From Streptomyces graminilatus (lineage in GTDB: Bacteria > Actinomycetota > Actinomycetes > Streptomycetales > Streptomycetaceae), in assembly GCF_001418565.1 (NCBI RefSeq), contig NZ_LIQQ01000281.1, positions 148-41,134 on the forward strand: DNA of 40,987 bases. The letters are read 5' to 3'. A program made the translations under genes and the position numbers. Positions 25,314-33,609 of this stretch are shown piece after piece; the first letter of the stretch is position 1; each line of letters begins with the position of its first letter. The notes beneath the pieces were generated by a model. It was not told the origin of the DNA, searched no databases, and saw only the letters and a program-made list of their open reading frames with translations.

Positions 25314-27465
25314 CCGAATCCGAACCCAATTGATTTGGGATCTGACCAGCAAGTTCCGAGGAGGACGCTCCGAAGAATGATTCGAAAATCAGATCGAATT
25401 CGCATTGATCTGAATCCTTGAACACGGGCAAACCTCTAATATCTTCCGCAGTCACATGGCGTTCGCAGAATGTACGAGCACGGTCGTTCTTATTTGCCGA
25501 CTCGTTTTGTCCCAGCGCGGGGTAATAATCCTCAATCGCGCCGCGCTCCCAAACGTAGATATCCTCCTCGCGCAGCGCCTGCAGTAGTTCTAGTTTCAGT
25601 TTTCTGAGTTCAGGTTCTGTGGCCTCCTCTAGGATTCTTCGCATAGTGCCTGAAATGGAGCGTGCAAAAAATTCACTGACGGCCTTGTCGAGCTCTTCCC
25701 ATTCGCAGAGCCCTTGCGCGTACAGCTCCCGCTTGTTTCGTGCTTGCTTCCAGATTTCCTGCACTGCACCACTGGAGCGCATGCTCTTCAAGGTCTTCCC
25801 GGAAACTTCAGAGCCCAGATCTTCGGCCTCAGCCATCTCCTTCACCTTGGTAATTAGGAGGTCTCGCATCCTGTGGCAATCTTTGCTGGCACCTAGCTTG
25901 TCGAAGCCACTGATCAGAGCGTCCAGGTCGGCTAGTACGGCGACTCGCATTTCGAATCTTGAGAAGAAATTTCGATAGCGTGCAATGCTGCCCTTTCCCT
26001 CTACCTTGGCGATTGCTGCTGCATGCTTCTCGAAATCCCACTCCGCGTTGAGGGTCCGAGCGATATGAGGGACAAGGACGTGGTCGCTGGGGCCTTCTAC
26101 GAGTAGTACAGAGTTGGCGAAAAATGCCGCCTCGTTATTTTCATGCTTGATGATTTCGAATTGGTCGCGAGCCTCCATGTTCGATAGATCGATTACACAG
26201 GTTCGACTCGCTGGCGGGTCCAAAGCGTGATCCTTGATCACCTTTACGAAGGTACCAGTTGCTCCAGGCGCATAGAACGATGAGGAGTGAGTGCTGACTA
26301 GCACATCATTGAATTCAGAGAAAAAAGTGAGGGCTTCGAAGAGTTTCCGCTGGGCCCGAGGATGCAAGAAGACCTCAGGTTCCTCGAAGAGGAGTAGGCA
26401 AGGCTGCTGTGTGCGGTCTGTCGTGACGGGATGAGAAGTTTTCATGTCCACATATGCGCGAAGGATGGCGAAAGCGACTGACCTTCGAAGACCATCTCCC
26501 TTGGTCTTAAAGTGACCGCTGATTCCATCATCGATGGAGATCTGAGCCTCTTCCAACAGGCTACGCAAACGAGGCGGAGGGATTTCCAGCCGAACGTTCG
26601 CCCGGGGGAACGATTCCTGGAGATTGTTTTGAATTAGTGACTCAATTTTCCGAACTTCGGCCAGGCGCTTGTCTGACTCCTTGCCATTCTCATCTGTGAC
26701 TACGTTGAGCTGACCTCGAAGTGCTTCGAAGGATGACTCCAGTTCGGGAAGTTGATGCTCGATTTGCCCGAATAGAAGTGCAAGAAGTCGTCCAAAAGTG
26801 GCAGTCGACGTTGTCTTTACTTCTTCATTTAGCTCCTTCACGGCTGGAATATAGATTGGCTCTGGGAGGAGGGGGGAAATGGATTTGTCCAGGCCAGTTG
26901 GAAGCGTCTCGTCTCCAGCGGTGTAATCGGCATCACTGAATGCTTCAGTGATTACAGAGATCTCTCGCCTCACCGCTGCACGACTAATCTTCCCCTGAAG
27001 TTTTTCGGCGACTTCCGGGTACACCTCAGCGACGTTCGCGGCGATAACTTCAGGGGATAGGCCAGGTTTCAGGGTGTCATCGATTACGAGCTTCGTGTAC
27101 CGATGGTCCTTGGGGACCCTCGTGACGACGCGGAATGTTCCTTTTCCGGAGCCCTCGTAGACCCTCGACAGTGTGATTTTTCCGTCTCGAATATCCCGCT
27201 CGATTCGACTCCGATGTCCCGCTTCGAGTCGCATCAAATCGGCGTCAACAATGCCGCCAAAAGTGAGCTGGATTCTGATTGCTCGCTTTCTGTCAAGAAA
27301 GTCTGTATCGGCAGCGATTCCTGACCTTAGGAACATGTTAAGCGCTTGGAACACGGATGACTTTCCTGCATTGTTCTCGCCAATGAGGCAGCCGAACCGA
27401 GAGAAAGGGACATCCACATGCGTGAGTCCGCGGAAATTCTCGATCTTGATGTTTTCGAGGCGCAT
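25282..27465 (-). CDS. OLD-family ATP-dependent endonuclease
   Basis: The 727-aa protein starts 'MRLENIKIENFRGLTHVDVP' with Walker A 'GENNAGKSS' (29-37). Walker B 'LLLFEEPEVFLHP' lies near 360, with a following D-loop ('VSTHSSSF'). A C-terminal TOPRIM nuclease domain follows: 'LLVEGPSDHVL' near 454 provides the conserved glutamate and 'VLADLDAL' near 510 the DxD. ATPase plus TOPRIM in one chain defines OLD nucleases, which include GajA of Gabija. No UvrD-like GajB partner is adjacent, so a stand-alone class 1 OLD is more likely. GC content is markedly lower than the surrounding genes, indicating independent acquisition. A role in defence against phage or plasmid DNA is inferred from family and neighbours. 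Confidence 0.92.
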   Translation of the reverse strand: MRLENIKIENFRGLTHVDVPFSRFGCLIGENNAGKSSVFQALNMFLRSGIAADTDFLDRKRAIRIQLTFGGIVDADLMRLEAGHRSRIERDIRDGKITLSRVYEGSGKGTFRVVTRVPKDHRYTKLVIDDTLKPGLSPEVIAANVAEVYPEVAEKLQGKISRAAVRREISVITEAFSDADYTAGDETLPTGLDKSISPLLPEPIYIPAVKELNEEVKTTSTATFGRLLALLFGQIEHQLPELESSFEALRGQLNVVTDENGKESDKRLAEVRKIESLIQNNLQESFPRANVRLEIPPPRLRSLLEEAQISIDDGISGHFKTKGDGLRRSVAFAILRAYVDMKTSHPVTTDRTQQPCLLLFEEPEVFLHPRAQRKLFEALTFFSEFNDVLVSTHSSSFYAPGATGTFVKVIKDHALDPPASRTCVIDLSNMEARDQFEIIKHENNEAAFFANSVLLVEGPSDHVLVPHIARTLNAEWDFEKHAAAIAKVEGKGSIARYRNFFSRFEMRVAVLADLDALISGFDKLGASKDCHRMRDLLITKVKEMAEAEDLGSEVSGKTLKSMRSSGAVQEIWKQARNKRELYAQGLCEWEELDKAVSEFFARSISGTMRRILEEATEPELRKLKLELLQALREEDIYVWERGAIEDYYPALGQNESANKNDRARTFCERHVTAEDIRGLPVFKDSDQCEFDLIFESFFGASSSELAGQIPNQLGSDSVTPSPVGDGG

Positions 27466-27748
27466 GGTGCTCCAAGGGACGCTTGAGCCGCAGAGAGATC
27501 ATCGTAGATGCCAGTCGCGCGAGCCGGATGTGCTTCCGGAACACGCGTGCTGCTCCCGGGTGGTGTAGGGCTGTGGTGATCATGGCCCAGGTGCACCGGC
27601 GGTCGCCGAGACAGCCGACTCACCTACCTCGGGCCTCACACCGATGATGAATATCGCGACTGGCCCAGCGAGACTGTTGGTACGGGCCCAAAGCCACTCG
27701 TTCGTGGACGGAACCCTGGCCAGAATCGCCCCCTAGTAGGGTCAAGGC

Positions 27749-29425
27749 GTGGCCACTCCTCTGTTCTCCGACACCGACCTCCACGGCCTTCCCGCCCTCC
27801 CCACAGAGGCCGTGGAGCACGGCGAGGTCTTCACGCGACGCTGGGTGGTCGATCTGATCCTCGACCTCCTTGGCTACACGGCTGACAAGGACCTCTGTGA
27901 CGTGAGGCTCGTCGAGCCGGCCTGTGGCTCCGGTGCGTTCCTTACGGCCGTGGCTTCGCGTATTAGCACCTCCTGCCGTACGCATGATCGCCCCATCACA
28001 GACGCCATTACGGCGGTGCGTGCTCTGGATCTGCTGGAGCGCAACGTGCAGGAGAGTCGTGCAGTCGTCGAGAAGCAGTTGATTGACGAAGGCTGGCGGA
28101 CTGAGGAAGCGCGGAAAGTAGCCGCATGCTGGGTCGAACAGGGTGACTACCTGCTTCAGCCTGATGCCGATCACCGAGCCGATTATGTGGTCGGGAACCC
28201 CCCCTACATCCGTCTCGAAGACGTACCCGATCATCGGATGGCTGCCTACCGCAATGCCTGCCCCACGATGGGCGGCAGAGCAGACATCTACGTTGGGTTT
28301 TACGAGGTCGCGCTCCGAAGCCTCAACCCCGGAGGCCGACTTGGTTTCATCTGCGCGGACCGCTGGATGCGCAACCAGTACGGCCGTCGGCTCAGGCAGC
28401 TGGTGACGCGCCGCTTCAGCGTGGACCTGGCCCTCGTCATGCACGACGTGGACGCCTTTGATGATCAGGTTTCGGCCTATCCAGCGATCACGATCATCTC
28501 TGGCCGTCCCCAGGGCGAAGCGGTCGCGGCTGACACGACCCGGGCGTTCGGAAGCTCTCAGGCCAATGACTTCGCCGACTGGTACATGAGAGGCACGTCG
28601 GAGTCGATTACCACGGAGGCATTCCAAGCTGCGCGCATGCCACACTGGTTCCCGGACGAGGACTCCTGGCCAGCCGCGTCACCGGCCAGGCTGGCGCTCC
28701 TGGAGGAGCTGACTGAGCGCTTCCGGCTCCTGGAGGACAGCAGGACCGGAACACGTGTCGGCATCGGCATCGCTACCGGCGCCGACAAGGTATTCCTCAC
28801 CGAGGACGACAACCTCGTCGAACGTGAACGGCTTCTGCCCATGGCCATGGTCCGCGACACCACCAGTGGCACCCTGAACTGGCACGGCACCTACCTGGTC
28901 AACCCGTGGACCACCCAGGGTGACTTGGTAGAGCTCACTGCCTACCCTCGGCTGGCCTCGTACTTCGAGAAGCACGGAACTGCCTTGCGTAGGCGCTATG
29001 TCGCGGTCAAGCAGCCCCAGCGTTGGTACAAGACAATCGACAAGGTGGACCCCCGCCTGACCCGGCGGCCCAAGCTGCTGTTTCCGGACATGAAGCTGAC
29101 GATCCACCCGGTCCTGGATGAAGGCGGCTTGTACCCTCACCACAACCTGTACTTCATCGTCTCGGACGTCTGGGACATGCGCGTACTCGGTGGTCTGCTG
29201 CTGTCCAAGATCGCGGAAGCGTTCGTGGAGGCGTACGCGGTCAAGATGCGCGGGGGAACACTCCGCTTCCAGGCGCAGTACCTCCGTAAGATCCGCGTGC
29301 CCGACCCAGAAGCGATCAGCGAGAGCGACAGGACTGCCCTTGCAGAAGCCTTCGACAACCGCGATGTCGAGGCAGCAACGGAGGCCGCCCTGCGTGTCTA
29401 CGGGCTCGCCGAGCTGCCTGACTAG
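27749..29425 (+). CDS. N6-adenine DNA methyltransferase of a PaeR7I-like system
   Basis: The 558-aa protein has the SAM-binding motif 'VEPACGSGAFL' (55-65) and the catalytic 'GNPPYIRLED' (NPPY at 150-153), the order of gamma-type N6-adenine methylases, followed by a TaqI/Eco57I-like target recognition region up to the C-terminus ('MRGGTLRFQAQYLRKIRVPD' near the end). Length matches the methylase partner of PaeR7I. It starts at GTG 27749 with no real Shine-Dalgarno but a TAGGGT (-10-like) 6 bases upstream, so a leaderless transcript is possible. It protects the host at the site cut by the following nuclease; by homology that would be CTCGAG. Confidence 0.92.
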   Translation: MATPLFSDTDLHGLPALPTEAVEHGEVFTRRWVVDLILDLLGYTADKDLCDVRLVEPACGSGAFLTAVASRISTSCRTHDRPITDAITAVRALDLLERNVQESRAVVEKQLIDEGWRTEEARKVAACWVEQGDYLLQPDADHRADYVVGNPPYIRLEDVPDHRMAAYRNACPTMGGRADIYVGFYEVALRSLNPGGRLGFICADRWMRNQYGRRLRQLVTRRFSVDLALVMHDVDAFDDQVSAYPAITIISGRPQGEAVAADTTRAFGSSQANDFADWYMRGTSESITTEAFQAARMPHWFPDEDSWPAASPARLALLEELTERFRLLEDSRTGTRVGIGIATGADKVFLTEDDNLVERERLLPMAMVRDTTSGTLNWHGTYLVNPWTTQGDLVELTAYPRLASYFEKHGTALRRRYVAVKQPQRWYKTIDKVDPRLTRRPKLLFPDMKLTIHPVLDEGGLYPHHNLYFIVSDVWDMRVLGGLLLSKIAEAFVEAYAVKMRGGTLRFQAQYLRKIRVPDPEAISESDRTALAEAFDNRDVEAATEAALRVYGLAELPD

Positions 29426-29438
29426 GGAGGAACAGATC

Positions 29439-30164
29439 TTGACGGTATCCCGCCAGGACTTCGAGGACGCCATCGCGGCGTACTGGGGCGCAAAACAACT
29501 GCAGAACGAGCAGTCAGCCATCAAGGCCGCAGTCGGCGCCGGCACAGCAGGGGCCGTTCGGGGTGGCAAGCACTTCGACGTGATCGCGATCCTCTTGGCG
29601 AAGTTCTTCCTCGAAGCGGGCTACCCGTCTGAGAGTATCCGTGTCAGCAAATCCCAGGGCTTGGAACTGCCTGGTTATTACCGGCCACAGAAGCAGTGGG
29701 ACCTCGTGGTCGTCCACAATGAAGTGCTCGTCGCGGCCTTTGAATTGAAGGCGCTCGGAGGCCCGTCGTACGGCAACAACTACAACAACCGGGTTGAGGA
29801 AGCACTCGGCAGTGCGGTGGACCTCCGCCGAGCGGCCCTCGCAGAGCTGTACCCGAGGGAGAAGCCCTGGCTCGGCTACTTCTTCATAATGCAGGACGGT
29901 GAAGGTTCCCGGAGGCCGGTCAAGACCGCCAAGGGAGCTTTGCCTACCGACGAGGTCTGGCACGGTACCTCGTACCAGGACCGGTTTGGCATCTTCTGCG
30001 AGCGACTCATGGCTGAACAGCTCTACGACGCAGCCTGTTACGTCACGTCGTCCGCCGAGAACCCGAAGCCGATCGAGCTGGTGGAACGCCTTGACTGGAG
30101 ACACTTCTCGGCAGCGATCAATGCCCGTCTCACCTATCTTAGGGACCTCGGCATCCCCGGCTAG
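29439..30164 (+). CDS. PaeR7I-like type II restriction endonuclease
   Basis: Starting at TTG 29439, with GGGAGG eight bases upstream, the protein is 241 aa, close to the length I recall for PaeR7I. It begins 'LTVSRQDFEDAIAAYWGAK' and has the PD-(D/E)xK core as D88 in 'QWDLVVVHNE' and E102-L-K104 in 'VAAFELKALGG', then 'SYGNNYNNRVEEALGSA', a characteristic PaeR7I stretch. PaeR7I cuts CTCGAG (XhoI isoschizomer); the same site is predicted here but not shown. It follows the methylase by 13 bases in one operon, so protection is made first. Confidence 0.93.
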   Translation: MTVSRQDFEDAIAAYWGAKQLQNEQSAIKAAVGAGTAGAVRGGKHFDVIAILLAKFFLEAGYPSESIRVSKSQGLELPGYYRPQKQWDLVVVHNEVLVAAFELKALGGPSYGNNYNNRVEEALGSAVDLRRAALAELYPREKPWLGYFFIMQDGEGSRRPVKTAKGALPTDEVWHGTSYQDRFGIFCERLMAEQLYDAACYVTSSAENPKPIELVERLDWRHFSAAINARLTYLRDLGIPG

Positions 30165-30723
30165 CCTCACCGCGAGCGGTTCGAACATCCGCCGGATGTC
30201 CTGTGACTAGTGCGGCGGATCCTTACGCTACTCAGGTTGAACTTGTAGACATCGGCTGGTCGAGTATGGGGGTTCGGCGATCAGGCCGGTCGCCGCGAGG
30301 CCGCCGTCGATCAGGTGAGGGTGGGACTGGATCTTCTTCAGTCTGCGCTTCATGGCGGAGATCAGCTGGCCGGTGGTGCAGTACACCTGGATGAACTCGC
30401 TGAAGGCTACGGGCACCTCGCAGGGTTCAGCCCGGCCCATAAACAGCGTCCCCAGGCAGGCAAACCGGCCTATCACCAGCGTTCGCTGGCCGTGGAGAAA
30501 TCTCGCATCCACCGGCCGAACCGCGAATTCCCCCACGCGGATGACGGCGGCCGGGCTGCCTGGCCGCCAAGACGCCCGTGAGGCCCCGCCCTGCGCTGTC
30601 AGAATCCACACACGTATCCGGGGCGCAAGTTCGAGTCGGTGAGAAATAGAGACCGTCGGCGCAATCCTGAGATAGGAAGAACGGGGAGGGCACGAGCATC
30701 CGACAGACGAATAGGGGGCAGTC
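30165..30723. other. Gap of ~560 bp with a possible decayed minus-strand gene
   Basis: No intact gene is supported. On the minus strand, 30228-30600 reads as an open frame with a protein-like C-terminal part ('QLISAMKRRLKKIQSHPHLI') but no clear start, and its upstream end runs into the next gene on the other strand. I could not place it in a family. The promoter of the 30724 gene should lie near 30650-30715. Confidence 0.35.
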
Positions 30724-31620
30724 TTGACCAGCAACTCTGGCAGCAGCACTGGGGTCCTGGCTGGCAGGCAACAACTCTCGCGTCTTCGCAAGTCTGTTCG
30801 ACAGAAAGAGCAAGTCCTGACCTGGAAGCGAAAGCGGGCCCGGTTACGGCTGGCAGCGACCGTCCTGGGCGCATCGGCCTTGGCGATTTGGGTGGTGTGG
30901 ACAGCGCTGCATTGGGGAGACAGGGCTGTCCTGGTGCGGGGGAGTTGGGTGTGTGCGCCGTCGCTTGGGGCCGCAGTGCTCGTTCTGATCACCATGACTA
31001 TCCAACACACCGTCATGAAGGAGGCGACCGACAACGTCCAGTCGATGTTCTACCCGGTGCCTTCCCCTGAGCGGTACACCGACTCCATGGCCAAGGTGAA
31101 GGACGAGCTAGAGGATCTGCAGGAGGAGATACGGCTTGTCACTGTCACCCCATCCCTGCTAGAGCGCCGGAACTTGTATCGCGAGGAGATGCCGGACGTC
31201 ATAGAACAGTATCGGTCAGAGAGCCGCCGCTACCGCAGAGTTCACAACTCTCTGCAAGCACTGATCATGGTGGGTTCCACCGCTGTAACCACTCTGGCCG
31301 CCATGGAAGCGAAAGACTGGACCTGGCAGACCATCTTGATGATCGGCCTCGGGTTCTGCGTCACCATCGCCACGGCCTTCACGGGCTACTACAAGTACAG
31401 AGAGCGCAGCTACTTCCTCCAGCAGACGGCGGATGCCATCGAGGAGGAAGTCAATGGCTTTATGCTCGGTGTCGGCCCGTACACCGAGCAACCAGCGGAT
31501 CAGGCCATGGCTTTGTTCACACAGCGGGTGGAATCTCTTCGCAACGAACAACGCCGCCGTCAGCAGCAGCTGGATCAGCCTGCCGACCAGGCGCAGGAGC
31601 ACAGCCAGCCTGTTAGCTGA
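30724..31620 (+). CDS. SLATT/DUF4231-like membrane effector protein
   Basis: The 298-aa protein starts at TTG 30724 with AGGGGG five bases upstream. It has TM1 at about 42-64 and TM2 at 74-98, a coiled coil at 121-139 ('MAKVKDELEDLQEEIRLVT') and then the family core: a basic 'YRSESRRYRRVHNSLQALIM' leading into TM3 (177-194), TM4 (201-221), and 'YKYRERSYFLQQTADAIEEE' after it. That core matches DUF4231/SLATT proteins, predicted pore-forming effectors of nucleotide-signal defence systems. Here it has an extra N-terminal TM pair and no adjacent intact nucleotidyltransferase. A membrane-disrupting defence role is inferred. Confidence 0.75.
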   Translation: MTSNSGSSTGVLAGRQQLSRLRKSVRQKEQVLTWKRKRARLRLAATVLGASALAIWVVWTALHWGDRAVLVRGSWVCAPSLGAAVLVLITMTIQHTVMKEATDNVQSMFYPVPSPERYTDSMAKVKDELEDLQEEIRLVTVTPSLLERRNLYREEMPDVIEQYRSESRRYRRVHNSLQALIMVGSTAVTTLAAMEAKDWTWQTILMIGLGFCVTIATAFTGYYKYRERSYFLQQTADAIEEEVNGFMLGVGPYTEQPADQAMALFTQRVESLRNEQRRRQQQLDQPADQAQEHSQPVS

Positions 31621-31704
31621 GGAGTTGCACTATCGGTCACCGTTCGAGACGGGCTACGCCCGCGGGTCTTCGACGGAGTTGGTGGCGCGCCGACGGGTAA
31701 ACGT

Positions 31705-31890
31705 GTGACAGCTGGCGGCCGGGTTGAAGCGCAGCCCGACCATGCCCAGGCCGGTGATTACCACGCTAAGTCGTTGGAGCGGGAGTTGCGCTGCAGGTCG
31801 CTCGCACACGGCTGGGACTATGAGACCCAGGGCTGGACGCTGGCGCGGGTGCAACTGTCGATCGGGCGGATGTTCCACATCGGGTACACA
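31705..31890 (+). pseudogene. Fragment of an IS630-type transposase N-terminal HTH
   Basis: The frame contains 'LAHGWDYETQGWTLARVQLS' followed by 'IGRMFHIGYT', the winged HTH pattern of IS630-family transposases (HGW..xxWTLARV..lI...F.V.YT). The match stops at GYT and within 5 bases the 23-bp element-end repeat begins, so the gene is cut at the element's end sequence. No terminal inverted repeats or DDE domain are visible. It is a relic only. Confidence 0.5.
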
Positions 31891-31894
31891 AAAA

Positions 31895-31917
31895 TGCGTG
31901 AGCGATGCGTGAGCGGA
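31895..31917 (+). repeat. 23-bp element-end repeat, copy 2
   Basis: Identical to 138-160 and 37848-37870. It lies 112 bp before att copy 2, at the right end of element A. Confidence 0.75.
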
Positions 31918-31976
31918 CGGTGTGGCAGGACATGTCACGGAGTAGTGAACGTATCCAGTCGAACCTGCCCTGACCA

Positions 31977-32013
31977 GGTGGTTCCGGACGCCGAAGAACC
32001 GTCCGGAACCACC
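31977..32013 (+). promoter_or_regulatory. Conserved hairpin next to att copy 2
   Basis: Arms GGTGGTTCCGGAC (31977-31989) and GTCCGGAACCACC (32001-32013) pair perfectly around an 11-nt loop. The counterpart at 37930-37966 has a T:A pair changed to G:C with pairing kept. It may be an integrase/Xis-binding site or a terminator protecting the att junction. Confidence 0.65.
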
Positions 32014-32029
32014 CAGCAAGCTTTGGCCA

Positions 32030-32075
32030 GGACTTTTAATCCATTGGTTGTGGGTTCGAGTCCCACAGGGTCTAC
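32030..32075 (+). repeat. att copy 2 (tRNA-Lys 3' duplicate)
   Basis: This is an exact 46-bp copy of 1-46. The sequence before it has no D-arm, and the anticodon stem cannot fully pair (CAGGA against TCCAT), so it is not a functional tRNA. It is the junction between element A and element B. Confidence 0.9.
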
Positions 32076-32112
32076 GGGTAGTGGGCGGGGGTTATGCCTC
32101 TGACCTGCAGTG

Positions 32113-32158
32113 CAGCGCCTGGGTCGACTTCGGTCGGGTCGGGCGCTGCTTCGTTTTC
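32113..32158 (+). terminator. Terminator after att copy 2
   Basis: Same structure as at 85-129: CAGCGCC (32113-32119) pairs with GGCGCTG (32142-32148), inner CGAC-TTCG-GTCG stem, then a T-rich run. It marks the left end of element B as related to that of A. Confidence 0.7.
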
Positions 32159-32203
32159 GGGCGGCGGCCGTAGGCAGCGGCCAGCTCGATCAGAGCTGGG
32201 TCG

Positions 32204-32292
32204 CATGTCGACGAGGCGCTGGAGGCTGTCGGGGTTGTCCTTCGCCGTCAGCGCCGGCAGGGAACGGGGATGGTCGAGGCGCGTCCTGCGGC
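32204..32292 (-). pseudogene. Integrase gene fossil of element B
   Basis: The region is closely similar to 6031-6120, with the first 31 bases identical. Read on the minus strand it gives 'RLDHPRSLPALTAKDNPDSL' then 'QRLVDM' against residues ~66-92 of the element A integrase, with no stop. Flanks are unrelated. Element B therefore once had its own related integrase, since deleted. Confidence 0.75.
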
Positions 32293-32301
32293 TTGTCCCA
32301 G

Positions 32302-32880
32302 CTATCCGGCCTCGGCCTCATGCGGAATGGCTGGGACATCGGTTTGTGCAACGGGTAACAGCACGGACCACGCCAGGACCTCGACCAAGTGCTCGGCCAG
32401 CAGACCGACGTGGGGATCAGGCTGGACAAGCGCGGTCGTCCGGCCGCGGGCGGTGCGCTCTGCGGCCCATTCGTGGTCGAGGTCCGTGAAGTCGTCGTCG
32501 ATCCAGATGACGGGCGCGTTGCCGAGCCAGGCGTCGACGTGGTCGCGTTTCCACAGGTATCCGTTGGGGTGGCTGGTGGTGATCTGCGGGCGTGGGAGGT
32601 CGATGTACGGCAGGCGCGGGAGGCCGAGGAGCGGGCCGATCAGAGTGCTGGCGTCTTGGCGCCAGCTGGTGCACCAGACGGGGATGACCAGGCCGGTCCG
32701 GATCACCTGCGTGAGCAAGGGGCCATGCGCAGGGTTGAGCCACACGGTGACCGGGTTGTCGCTCCTGCGGTCGATGGGCACGACATCGTGCCGGGTGTGG
32801 CTTGCCGGACCGGCACCGTCAGCGTCCGGGAAAGGTATGAGGACGCCGTCGACGTCAAGGAGCAGGTAGGGCGGGCGCAT
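32302..32880 (-). CDS. HAD-like hydrolase
   Basis: The 192-aa protein begins 'MRPPYLLLDVDGVLIPFPDA' with HAD motif I (DVDGVL, both aspartates present). 'VIPVWCTSWRQDAS' serves as motif II, where T/S follows the second strand, and 'APVIWIDDDFTDLDHEW' as motif IV with acidic residues. It is shorter than typical phosphatases and lacks a large cap. It is the last gene of the minus-strand operon of element B, 30 bp after the methyltransferase gene. Substrate unknown; removal of a phosphate placed by the APH-like neighbour is one possibility. Confidence 0.82.
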   Translation of the reverse strand: MRPPYLLLDVDGVLIPFPDADGAGPASHTRHDVVPIDRRSDNPVTVWLNPAHGPLLTQVIRTGLVIPVWCTSWRQDASTLIGPLLGLPRLPYIDLPRPQITTSHPNGYLWKRDHVDAWLGNAPVIWIDDDFTDLDHEWAAERTARGRTTALVQPDPHVGLLAEHLVEVLAWSVLLPVAQTDVPAIPHEAEAG

Positions 32881-32910
32881 CGGGTTCTCCCAGGGAAGCC
32901 GGGGGCGGAG

Positions 32911-33609
32911 TCAGAGTCTGCGCGCGGTGATCAGCAGGGTGGTGGGCCAGCGGCCACCGGGACGGGCGTCCTGGAACTCCTGAGCCGAGGTGAGCCAGAG
33001 GCCGGCGCGGTTGAGGTGTTTCTCCCAGCGGTCGGTGTCGAAGTCCCAGCGGGCGATGGGTAGTCGGCTGCGGTCGGGGAGGGCGACGTAGTCGCGGCGG
33101 GGCCGGTCGTCGGTGGCGGGGTGCAGGCCGCCACGCCGGGGGTGGGGAACCGAGAAGGCGAGAGTGCACCCGGTGTTCAGGTGCCGGGTGATCGCCGGGA
33201 GGAGAAGCTCGGGGGCTACGAGCCCGATGGCGCCGAAGACCGAGTAGACGGCGTCGAACTGTTCCTCGGAGGCTTGTAGGTAGTGCAGGGCGTGACCGGC
33301 GGCGAAGGTGAGGTTGTTCAGCCGGCCGTAGTGCGAGCGGGCCCGGCGGACCTGGAGGCCGACTAGGTCGATGCCGGTGACGTGGGCGCCGTAGCGGGTG
33401 GCGAGGTGGGCGGCGTTGTGGCCGACGCCGCAGCCGAGTTCGAGCAGTCGCTTGTGGCGCAGGTCCGGGCCGAGGATTTCGGCGCCGGGCCCGCTGCCGG
33501 GCCGGGTGGTCCATTCCATCCGGGCGGGTACGGCCAGTGGTTCGGCGGGAGCAGCCGTGGTGCGTTGCAACGCGTGGACGTACCAGGGGGAAGCCTGAGC
33601 GGCGAGCAC
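32911..33609 (-). CDS. Class I SAM-dependent methyltransferase
   Basis: The 232-aa protein has the SAM motif 'LLELGCGVGHNAAHLA' near residues 55-70, the acidic loop 'VTGIDLVGLQ' and the post-II strand 'FDAVYSVFGAIG', as in small-molecule O/N/C-methyltransferases. The GTG start directly follows the TAG stop of the upstream APH-like gene, with GGAGG before it, so the two are tightly coupled. It would methylate a product of this operon. The acceptor atom cannot be read from sequence. Confidence 0.88.
   Translation of the reverse strand: MLAAQASPWYVHALQRTTAAPAEPLAVPARMEWTTRPGSGPGAEILGPDLRHKRLLELGCGVGHNAAHLATRYGAHVTGIDLVGLQVRRARSHYGRLNNLTFAAGHALHYLQASEEQFDAVYSVFGAIGLVAPELLLPAITRHLNTGCTLAFSVPHPRRGGLHPATDDRPRRDYVALPDRSRLPIARWDFDTDRWEKHLNRAGLWLTSAQEFQDARPGGRWPTTLLITARRL

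Noticed and set aside
25282..27465. Complete Gabija system
   Set aside because: The GajA-like OLD protein is present but no UvrD-like GajB helicase gene lies beside it.
27620..28645. Minus-strand 341-codon frame
   Set aside because: Antisense of the methyltransferase N-terminus, whose SAM and NPPY motifs are clear.
30601..31034. Minus-strand frame overlapping the SLATT-type gene
   Set aside because: The plus-strand gene has coherent TM and family features; only the part below 30600 might be a relic.
32030..32075. Functional tRNA-Lys at att copies 2 and 3
   Set aside because: No D-arm or acceptor 5' strand upstream and the anticodon stem is mismatched; only the 3' part is present.
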